The position numbers and the translations under genes were made by a program. Positions 12,001 to 23,900 of a DNA stretch of 64,000 nucleotides are shown one piece after another; the first letter of the stretch is position 1; each line of letters starts with the position of its first letter. The notes under the pieces were generated by a model, which worked only from the letters and a program-made list of their open reading frames with translations, did no database searches and was not told the DNA's origin. The stretch is from Castor canadensis (Eukaryota; Chordata; Mammalia; Rodentia; Castoridae), in assembly GCF_047511655.1 (NCBI RefSeq), contig NC_133392.1:91505042-91569041 (forward strand), read 5' to 3'.

Positions 12001-14312
12001 CAACCATTATGCATTCAGGAATCTTTATATTAGTAAGACCATTGGAGGAACCAAAGTTTGTTTGACTTATGTAGATGCCGGGGATCAAGGCCATCTGTAT
12101 TAAAAAAGGATGAAAGCAGGCAAAGTTTTCTTTTGGTTCACTTTCCCCTTTTTATTGTCCCTCAAGGGTTTCTACTCTTTGTTTTAAATTCATTCCTAAT
12201 TGCAAGCCTGTTTCATTTCTAGAAGGGATTTCTGGTGGAGATAGATTCTGATATTAGCTCACAAAGTCTGGAGGCACTTCTCTTTTATTTTTTTCCTTGG
12301 CAGAACTGGGGTTTGAACTCAGGGCCTCACACTTGGTAGGCAGGCACTTTACCACTTGAGCCACTCCACCAGACCTGGGGTACTCCTTTAAGGGATTTTT
12401 GCATTTCAATTAGAAAAAAAATTAAGAGACAAAATTTTTCAAGATACACAGGAACCATTTTATTTTATTATTATCTTTTTAAAATTCCAGAGCTTTTTAT
12501 TGTTTGAATACCTATACACACAACTGGGCCAAGAAGTCCCCAGGGAAATGATAGCCACATTTCACTATTATTTGTCCTTCATCTTCTAAGCACTTCCTAT
12601 ATTTTCTTTTAATGATATTTAACATTTATTTTGATCACAAATGCAACCCAAGTGTGAATAAATAAACTCATTATCTTTTATCCTCCCTCTATGTTCCTTT
12701 AAATAGAAAAAGTGCTAAATGTCTCTTCATGGTCTATTTGGCCTCAGTAGTCCCACCTATGGTTTTAAAAACAGATTTTAACTTGATCTGAACTCCTTCT
12801 TGAACTATAGCTCATTCGGTTAAGGAAATCCTGGGGAGAAAAATTCTACTGATATTGTCGATAGTCTCCAAAAGATGAGGATGGTAACTGACTTGAAGGC
12901 AACTGGGAGGGGTCTTCAGCAAACTGAGGACCACTGGGAAATGGTGCAGGGCAAACCTTGTTAACAAAATACCGGCTTCTTAATTAAAGCTAGCAGAATG
13001 CCACCCATCGCAACTGAGCCAACCATGGCCACTGGTCAATTTCTTGCTGCCAGGATGGCTCCTGTTAAGGTACCACTTCTGTTGGAATTCCAGGGATTTT
13101 CTTTTCCTCTGACTTGAACCATACTACAGTGTGATACTACAGTCAATCATGGAAAACAGGCCTCCCTGTTTTCCATGTAACTGCAAAGCTACCTCCCAAC
13201 TGTGGAGCCCTGGTTTTTTTTGTTTTTTTTTTTTTTCATTTTTCTTTTATTATTCATATGTGCATACAAGGCTTGGTTCATTTCTCCCCCCTGCCCCCAC
13301 CCCCTCCCTTACCACCCACTCTGCCCCCTCCCTCTCCCCCCCTCAATACCCAACAGAAACTATTTTGCCCTTATCTCTAATTTTGTTGTAGAGAGAGTAT
13401 AAGCAATAATAGGAAGGAACAAGGGTTTTTGCTGGTTGAGATAAGGATAGCTATACAGGGAGTTGACTCACATTAATTTCCAGTGCGTGTGTGTTACCTT
13501 CTAGGTTAATTCTTTTTGATCTAACCTTTTCTCTAGTTCCTGGTCCCCTTCTCCTATTGGCCTCAGTTGCTTTAAGGTATCTGCTTTAGTTTCTCTGCAT
13601 TAAGGGCAACAAATGCTAGCTAATTTTTTAGGTGTCTTACCTATCCTCACCCCTCCCTTGTGTGCTCTCGCTTTTATCATGTGTGGAGCCCTGGTTTTAA
13701 TCGCTGTCAAACTCCCTCGTAGTCTGTGGTTTACTCCCACTGGGGAATTTCGAAAACCTTTGATTGCTTGAAAGATACTGCTACCATGGGACCCACTGTA
13801 AAGGCCCCACCACAATCATCACTATTCTCCAGGGGCAAGGCTCTCACGAATACTCCTCCATCTTGACTCACTGGAGCCATTTTAAAAGTGATGCTTTTAT
13901 CTCCAATTTGGACCAATGGAGATGGTATTTTCAGGCTAGGTCCTCTGTTGAAAGCCCTCAAAGCCCATTGTGGAATGGGAAGTGGCAACCTTCTCATATC
14001 CTGAAAAGCCTTTTACAGTTCAGAAATGGGGAAAGAGAGTTAAAGGAAGGAGAAAACATTGCACAGGTGGAGAGTGATCTAAAAAGGCGGCAGAAACGAA
14101 TGGAATCTCATAATGAGGTGCTGAATTTAAACTCTCCCCCTGTTAGTTTCTATACATGTGATTGTGGACAGATGAATAAAAATCACCTGCATAAAAATGC
14201 CTGCTTTTATAGACTTCTGAGGATTGAGTAAGATAAAGACTGAAAGGCAACAACCAAAGGCATGCTCACAGACAGGAGGCTTTCAGCAGATGTTGATGCC
14301 CCCCCGTCTCTG

Positions 14313-14381
<69 letters not shown>

Positions 14382-17300
14382 AACATTTTGTGTGAAGTAG
14401 GAAATCAGGAAGAAAAACTAAAAACTGATGGAACTGAACTGTCTGGAAAGGAAAGACTAAGTTGTGAGATTCTTATTCCTTGGCACAAATCAGTCTTTGC
14501 TGCACTTATTCATTCAACAGTTGAATGTGTCTATAATTCTCTTGAATTTGAGACTTAGGCTGCCTGCATTTAAAATACTGCTTTTGTGAGTCCACGTCTT
14601 TATACGTTTAGAATCTGATAACCTGGCCGACTGAAGACATTAAAGCATTGTTGGTATTTTTGTCTTGATTGTTCTTCAGATATAGCTTCCAATGAGAACT
14701 TCAGAAAGTTAAACAATTATTTTCTGTTATACCACATTAGCCTGGAACACTATGCACAGATCGCTATTTAACCAGAACATATTTAATCAGTTGATCTTCC
14801 ACTAACCTTTGGCCATTGTGTTTTATTTTCTGGTAGGTGAACACATGTAACTTTGAAAATATCAAAATATTAGAGCTAGAGGCATGGTTCAAGTGGTAGA
14901 ACACATGCCTAGCAAGCATGAGGCCCTGAATTCAAGCTCCAGTACTCCTAATGTTTAAATGTATGTATGTATATAGATGTATATGCATAGATTATATATA
15001 TATAATATATATATATGTATATCATAGTTATGATTTACCTAGTTCTGAAACTCCACAGCTCATGAGTGAGCTACAACAATTGAAATAGCATAGGTGATGC
15101 AATTGTTGGATTTTTAAGAACTCCCTTGGATTTTAATTGAGGATCACGGGTTACATTCTTGTTCTTCTACAAAGACCATGTATGCCTAATACCTCTGACC
15201 GTTAACTTTTAGATTGAAAAGGCCAAGAAGGATAGGTACTTGTCAGGACCAACTTAGAGACTGAAAATTGGATTAGGGGTTTGCCAAATGCTCTCTGAAT
15301 ATCCCCTGTCCTCACCAGCCTGTGTATACAAATAAGATCATGGTAATGTTCCTTTTTGAATTTTCCAGGTCTCATAGCTTTTTTTTTTAATTATTAAACT
15401 CCTTGTCTAGCCAAATGCTCCCATCATCTGACAGCCCTGAAGGGCTGCCTCATGTATGCCCAGGAAGGAGTTTACACCCATTGGGTATAACTGCTGCCTC
15501 ACTACTCTGCCTTCCTTTTGCTATGTCTTTTGCCACTTGTCCCTAGGAAGAACACTGCTCTCCATGGAGCGTAATACCCTGGGGTTTCCCAGTGTGTCAT
15601 CTGGTGCCATGTTCTTTTCCAGCTCCACTAAACTGCTGGAGCTATGGTGTATTCTATGAAGGGAGAGAAAGAGAAAATTCTCGTTGCCTAACTCTGTGTT
15701 CCACCTATCACCTGCATCCTGAGGTGGCACTGCTTGGCATATAAGCAGCTTCTTCTGAAGCTTATGAAGTTTCAGAAGAGGACCATTTCATCCCCTCTGT
15801 TGTTTTCAACTCTCCATTTTGTCCCCCAGATACCCATGAACCAACTTCAGCCAAAAACCCAAAGCCTTTATAGAAATCAATTTAGGCAAGTGTGAGTCAC
15901 CAGCCTCATCTTCAGTTTTTACTTAGGCTCAGCCATCCCCATGCTGCTACCCAGTCATGAGGTTGTCTGGTTTCACCTAGCTCATTACCATAGGGGACTG
16001 AGATGTTGTCAGAGTCTAGTGGTGACTGAAGTCATTAGTCACTATTGATCAACTGAGGACTGCCCCCAGTAAAGGAATCACAGTAGCATAGGGAAGAACC
16101 TCTTGAAGAGTTTATGAATTCATTTCATCACACTGCCAGTTGAATAAGATAAAACTCAAAACATGTAAATAATTTGGTTGAGAAGACACTCCTATGTGTA
16201 GCTGAGAGGAAGTTATTAATTTCTGTGGCCTTTAGCACACTATGTGAATTTATTCCTGGACCTTCAGTTTTCTTAAAGCAGGAGAGGCAGATAGTCATGG
16301 AATCCAGATAAAAGGAAAGATACATTATCTTCATCACTCAGAGTTCAGGAGAGACAGGAAGGCAGAAAACCTAAGCAGAGATATAATTCTTTTTACAAAG
16401 AGTCTACCATGTTTTAATGGCCAGGATCCTCAGTGAAGTGGTAGGCATCAGTTTTAATGGCCTCATCTCCTCCCTTTCTATTTGAAACAGGACCTCCAGT
16501 CATTCATTCTGGAATCAAAGACCTCAAGGTCTTGAAAACCACCCAGTCTGGATTTGAAGGATTCCTCAAGGACCAATTCACCACCCTTCCTGAAGTGAAG
16601 GACCGGTGCTTTGCCACCCAAGTATACTGCAAGTGGCGCTATCACCAGAGCAAAGATGTGGACTTTGAGGCTACTTGGTATGAATGAGTGCTAGGACCTA
16701 ACACTTAGGTAGAATCTGCCGTCTTCCCAGAGGCCTAGACTTCATGTAGTCTTAGATCTCAAAGAGAAACTTAGAGGCTGGTTTACTCAACATCCTCATT
16801 CAGAAATCCCTTTAGTATTTTAATTTATGAAACAAGCTGTTCTCAAACATTAGTGAGCATCAGAATCACCCAAGGACTTGCTAAAACAGAACTGACCCCC
16901 CCCCCATACCTGAGGATTTGCATTCCTAACAACCTCCCATGGGTTGCTAGACTCAAGAATCACTGTATCAAATTAAGGTAATATCTAGCTTCAGTACCTC
17001 ATTGTGATGCAGAGGCAGCTAAATAGTGAACAACCCATCCCAGTTTGTCAGGAACTCTTCTGGTTTTAACACTAAAAATTCTCATGACCCAGGAAGTCTC
17101 CTGATCCTAGGCAAACTGGGATAATTGGTCACCCGAGGCTAAATTCAAAGTGGTATGATATTCATAGAAGTACTTTATAAATGACAAATGCTATAATAAT
17201 ATAAAGGTATGATTATTATAATATCTTTGACAAGGAATAATTAGGCTTCTGAACTCCTGGAGCTTTCTTTTTGACTAGGTATCTTCTTCTTTTGTGGAAG

Positions 17301-17887
17301 TTCTAATTGTTAGAAATTTCTACCCTATGATGAGCTGGAATCTGTTATTTCCTCCCTGCTCCCTATAGCTTCCTCCCACTTGCAGTTTTCTCTGCTTTTT
17401 TTTTTTTAATCATGTGATAGGTTTTTAAATGTTTGAAGAGAACCTCTCATTGGTTCTCTTTCCCCTTTTTTATTTCAAGTGTTTCACTGGGCAGCAAGAG
17501 CCTACTATATTTATGTTGAAAGAGTAAGAGAGTAACATATTAGCATCAAGGGAGTGCTCTCTGGGCCTCCCCGAAAGACAGGGTCTCAGAGTAGATCTTT
17601 TAACTTTTGAGCTTAGTTTCATTATCTCTATATTGGGGATAATAATAGTACCTGCTTCAGCAATATTGAGAATTCAATGACATAATCACAAAATGTATAG
17701 CTCATAGTCTGCAGAGTAAAACCCTAAGGCAATATTTCATAGAACCAGCCAAGGAGAGCAATGAGAGGGGTAGTGTTTCTCTTCATAGATTCTTCTTCAA
17801 ACATGGTGGGAGGTTTGCCCTGAAATGCCATTTGGCCTTGTTAACAATCAATGAGAACACCCTAGTGATATCTAAGGTTTGGTGAAT

Positions 17888-17927
<40 letters not shown>

Positions 17928-20900
17928 CGCGCACAGAGAAATGGGAATTTAGTTTAAAAAAATTTTTGTCCTTGGCATTACAAGATAATAATCTCTTCTA
18001 AAACCATCAATAAAATTATTTCCTTGGGGACAGAAATGTCACTACTTCTTAGCTTTATGATGTATCCTTAAAATACTATTTTATGAGAGTTCTCAGTTTC
18101 CTCCTGTGTTTCAGGGGCACTGTTTGGGACATTGTCCTGGAGAAATTTGCTGGACCCTATGACAAAGGCGAGTACTCACCCTCTGTCCAGAAGACCCTCT
18201 ATGACATACAGGTGCTCTCCCTGAGCCAGCTTCCTGAGGTATGTTTTGTCACTTACCATTCTGAAGACTGAGAGAACTTGTGTCTCCTGTCAGCTCTGAG
18301 AAAGAGTTGAGAGTTAAAATAAGAAAGTGGAAGACACATGAGAAATGACATCTGTTGTTGTTTAAAAGCTTGTTATAGCAAGTGAGAAGAGAGCAAAAAA
18401 TGGAAAAATCTGTTCAACCTAAAAACACAGGCCATTGCTATAGTTCTCTAGTTTTGTTGAAAATTTTTTGAGTCCCTTCAACCTACCACTGATTTGGGCT
18501 TCAGATTCAGGACACTTCAATGCCTTGACAGAGGGATAATTAGATGAAGTTCTACCTTTCAGGGGGTCCAGAGAATGAAAGCTAAAGGTAGACAGATTCA
18601 TCCCATCCATTTGCTCATCCATCAATTTATTTGATATTATGGGTTATTATGTCTCTGGCAGCACAAAAGGTATACACAGATAAATTGAACATGACCCCTA
18701 CCTTCAAAGACCTCATCATTCAGTGGATAAAGAAAATAAGTCAGTAAATAACACAATAGATAATAGATTATTATGGAAATACAGAGGAACAGTCTAACTG
18801 AAGTATAGGGGATAGGGTCAGTCAGATTTTCTGGAGGGACAGGTGTGTATGTGTTGAGTCTTTAGAGACAAGTTGGGGTAATTTGGGTTTATACTCAAGG
18901 AGCAGGGTAGGTATGGAGACAAGATAGTATGGTAAGGCTCAACCATATGTGAAGATCTGGAAGTGAAAGTCTATCCATGCCTAGATACTGGGTGGCAAGC
19001 AGCCAACAGAGCCATTTTGGCTTATTTATAGAGTTTGTATTTTATCCTTAGAGCTCTATGAGCCACTGAGGAATTTAAGCAGAGTGTAGCATAGCCATAT
19101 TTGTACTCTAGAAAGATCACTGATAGCAGTGTGTTGAACTAAAAGGATGATGGACCACATGCAATGAGACCTGTGGGATCTGTTGCAGAAATCTGGCAAG
19201 GAGAGCCTGGGCCAAGGTCATGCTGGGATGGAGAAAAGCACTATGGGATAACAGGGACTTCTGCCTTCGTCCAGCACTGTAGAGCCCTCCCTTTAGGCCT
19301 TTCTCTGCCTGTGACACCCTCCATTGGGTAAAGAGTTGATGGACAGGCTGGATGCAGTTGTTCACACCTAAAATCCCAGATACTCAGGAGGCGGAGATTG
19401 GGAGGATCATGCTTTGAGGCCAGCCTGGGCAAAAGTTAGCAAGATCCCCATCTCCACCAACAAGCTGGACATGGTGGTGCATGCTTTTTTTCCCAGCTAT
19501 GCAGGAAGCATAGGTAGGAGGCAGTCTAGGCTGCCCTGGGCAAAAAATACAAGACCCTATCTGTGAAATAACTAAAGTGGAAAGGGCTAGGTGTATGGCT
19601 TAAGTGGTATAGCACCTGCCTGCCAAGCACAAAACTGAGTTGATACTCCATACCACCCCCCAAAAAAAGGAAGGAAGAGAGGGAGGGAGGAAGGGAGAGA
19701 GGGAGGAATGGAGGGAGGAAAAGAGGAAGGGAGGGAGGGAGGAAAAAATGGAGGGAGGGAGGGAGTGAGGAAGGGAGGGAGGAAGGAAAAGAAAGAAAGA
19801 GTTGATGGAGCCAAAGCAAAAAACTCTCAGGGGTCCACACATTCTTCTGAACTTCCTGTCCAAAAAGCCCAGAGACTACTTCCAGAACCTGAGCAAGCCA
19901 TTTCTAGAAACCTGTCCTCTGGAAGACACGTGAGAGGACTGGTGTTCACATCCTTGGGCCTGAGAATGAGCAAAGGGACAGGTGTTTGTAGAAAGTATGG
20001 ATGAGACTTGATGCACAAGCTGGAATATTTAGCCATGAGTCCAGCCCACAAAATGGGATGGGCCCTGGGACTGGGGGCTGGCTCTTCCCATGTTCCCAGG
20101 TCTTATCATGCACTCCAAAGAATCAGAATTTTCAATGAAAACCTGGTCTTCCAGGTGTTATGAAGGTATATTTCTCAAGTTAGAAGAACAGAACATACTG
20201 TACTTAAAAAAACTTTCTAGCTTGGGTATTACCTTTAAATCTTTCTGCGTTTGGTAGTGAGTTTTCAGTGTTACTCTTGCCCCAGGGCCTGTGAGTGCTA
20301 GGGACAGGCCTGGGAGAGAATAAAATGAGGAGGAATTTAGGATGTTGATCGCCTGGTTTTTGGAGACCAGTTGGAAGTCTAAGAGGTCTCCCAGGTTCCT
20401 GACTCAAGGAAAAGCCAATTTTGTACACTGAGGGAGTAGGCATGCAATATAATAATTGGACTTGCAGCAGAGAACAGTGCTGGACAATCAAGAAACATCA
20501 GAGAGTATCTCAAGACAGAGCTGGAGCCTGGGTGATGGCTAGTAGGTAGGAGGAGTGAAGGGTGGGTGGAGTGACAGACAGACTTACATGTGCCCCTGTG
20601 TGATATACTATTTTGGATTTCAGATAGAAGATATGGAAATCAGCCTGCCAAACATACACTACTTTAATATAGACATGTCCAAAATGGGACTGATCAACAA
20701 GGAAGAGGTAAGAGAACTTTAAAGATATTTAATGCACATTTCTGCCTCATTCGCCTCTTTGTAAACTTGAGATGATAATATCACTGACTAAAACTCTTAA
20801 CAGCTGCTGCTTTGAGGAATATTTATAGTTGCCACTGATTAGAGCCCTTTTAGACTCTGGGTCTTTCAATGCCTGAGGCTGGAGTACTCTAGAAGTAGAT

Positions 20901-23900
20901 GAATGATTATAGAGGAGGGTTGGAAGTTGCAGAAAGGAAAAGACAAAGAAGGAGCAGAGTGAGACCAAAGAAACAGCTCTGAGCTGTACTTCTCGGAAGA
21001 GTGCCGTACAAGGTCACAGCTTCATTATTCTTCTATCATGAGGCAATGAGGGCGGGGGAAGATCAGATTTTCATGATCTTACCTGCTGATTAAGTGGTCA
21101 GTTCAGTAGCCTACAGTGCACACAGGGAAGATGAAGGAGTTTTGTTTATAATGGCAATTAGAGAAGGCACGATGAGGAAATTCATTTTTTGAAGGATTCC
21201 TTTGTCTTTGGGAATGACATTGGCCCTGGCTTGATTTTAGTGATGGCAGATAATTAAACCACCCAGAGTGTCTGACTAGGGCACCCAGAGTCCTGACAGG
21301 TGGCTCCTGTGGTCAATTCCTAAGAGGTCAGAACTGTCCCTCCCTTATGGTCTACTTTCAAAATGGTAGGATTTTGCCATTTAATCCATTGGAAACATAA
21401 TTTCGGGTAACTTCTTTAGTATGTAGGAGAGAGTGGGACAGGAAAGAGGTTACCTAATTTCTACAGCTCTGCTGCTGTAAAATCATATTCTTTGGTGAAT
21501 AAAGATAACAAAGGGACCACTGGAAGGTATCATATTCTGGGTCCGCTGACCCAGGAGCCTTGCAATCTCTCAGGTACCTTGTTTCTGTTTTGCAAATAAT
21601 GTGGGTAGACTCCATTGGGCTTTGCAAATGGATACCAGGGGTGGCATTACAAAACAAAGGTCATACTGAGATGTCTGTTAGAGGGGGTCTTGAGCCCCCG
21701 AGTTGCAGAGAAGGGCAACTTGGTCCCTTGTGCTGCTTATTCAGCTGAAAGGAGAGGCAGCACTCTTTAACTCAGAAGAAAGAAAGGATGGTGACAATTA
21801 GAATTTCATTAATTAGGATGAAAAGCCATTTGACAATGATTACCTGCTAAAAGGCAAGATAGAAACCCTGAGAGTAACCATGGCCAGGTCCTTCAGAAGC
21901 CAAACAAAGAAGCCCCAAACAGAAACAGGTCAGGATTCATGACTAGAGCCCCTTTCATCAGGGGCCTAGGCAGACAGGAGGGTTCTTTGGAGGCCCCTGA
22001 ACTTCAGGACTGCACTGACCGTTTCAAGGGCTTGTCCATGGGCTTCCTTTAAGAAGTCAGACACAGGCCCTCTCCTAAATCCCAGCTAGGGACCTGGAGG
22101 TCAGAAGGTCTGAGTTCCTTTGGGTCAGGATGCTGCATAAAGGCACTTGAGTGCCTGATCAAGCTGCCCCTACAACTTGGGGATGGCATGGGCCACACTC
22201 AGACCCTCACCATGTGCGTACAAAGTGAAAGTAACCCATGAGAAGCAGGAAGGCAGCCTAATAACAGCAGAGAAGTGGCAAATGACAGGGTGGGAAGACA
22301 GAAGAACTCTAAAAACACGGCTATTTAGAGCCACTTCACATTGTCCTAAGAGCCCTGTGGGTCTCAGATGCTCTTGAGGCATGGTTGGATTACAGCATTG
22401 GACAATGATTGATGTCCACAGAAAGTCATCAAGAAGACTATTCAAAAAGAGGGGATAATATAATGTATTTTTAATAAAATTTATTATTAAAAAAATTTTA
22501 TTATATTATTGTTTCACTGGGGGTACATTGTGCCATTTACAAAAGTGCTTACAATGTATCTTGGTTAAATTCATCCTTCTATCATTCTTCATTATCTCTT
22601 CTCCTCCTCCCATTCTTAGAATCGTTTCTACAGCTCCCATTTTTCTACTTTCATACATGAGTACATAATATTTCCACAATATTCACCTCCTTCTCCCTTT
22701 CCTTATATCTTCCCCACTCTGACTGGTACCAATCCCCAGACAAGACCTGTTTTACCCTCCTGCCCTCCATTTTTGAAAAAAAAGACATTTTTGTTTGTTT
22801 AAGACATCTGTGCAGGAAGTTTCATTATGGCATTTCCATGTATACATGTATTATATCACAAAGTGGTTCATCCCCTCCATTTTTCTCCTTTCTCCTTTAG
22901 TCCTCTTCTTATTGTGACTTCGACAGATTTAAAAATTCTGTATTCATTCTTGTATAGAAAGTACATCAACCATATTCACTTTCTTAATTTCCTTCTTTTA
23001 CCCTCCCTCTCCCATTGGTGATCCTCCCATTAGCATGACCTGTTTTTCATTCTTGTCCTTAATTTTTTAGGTGTCTGTTCATTATTCAGTGAGATTTTTG
23101 CCTTGGTATTATACCTGTTCCTGCATTGTGCTTAAGTCAATATAACCTCCTTCCTGTACTTCCTCACCCTTTCACCCTGTACTGTGTTTAGCAGTTTCCA
23201 GTGTGTTTCTTTTGTCTTATTCCTACACAGATGTGGTGTACTTCATTATTATTTGCTATCTTTCTTTCCTTCTTTTCCTCCTCCCTTGGTCTCCTCTACC
23301 AGTCCCACTTTTGGATACACGTTCTGTATATATTTCTATGTATATATAATATTGCTTGCATTTGTATTGGGCCCATATTCCACATATGAGAGAAAACATG
23401 TGGCCTTTGGCTTTCTGAACCTAGCTAACTTCACTTAAGATGATGTTCTCCAGTTCATCCATTTACCTGCAAATGACAAAATTTCATTCTTCTTTATGGC
23501 TGAGTAAAATTCCATTGTATGTAAATATACATTTTCTTAATCCATTCATCAGTTGTGGGGCATCTTGACTATTGTGTTTCTATAGCTTGACTATTGGGGA
23601 CAAGGCTGCAATAAACATGGGTGGTCAGGTGCCTTTGTTGTAACCTGACTTCATTCCTTTGGGTATATCCCCAGGAGTGGTATTGCTGGATTATATGGTA
23701 GTTCTATTTTTAGTTTTTTCAGGAGTCTCCATACTGTTTCCCATAGTGGTTGTTGTATTTTAGAAGCACTTATATCCAATGATTAATTTTTTTAAAAAAT
23801 TCTTTAATTTTCTGGAGAATCAACTCACCTCTCAACTTTTGTCAGAAAAATAAAGCATTACCATGCTTGAAGTAACTTTACTGCAGGGCATTCACATTTT

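Noticed and set aside
14874..14951. Possible tRNA gene with box B-like sequence
   Set aside because: It matches the ID-type SINE found many times in the window and has no foldable tRNA with a proper anticodon arm.
19526..19863. Several overlapping minus-strand frames rich in Pro, Ser and Leu
   Set aside because: They run through the GGAA/GGGA microsatellite and SINE tail. Their content is only the repeat translated in three frames.
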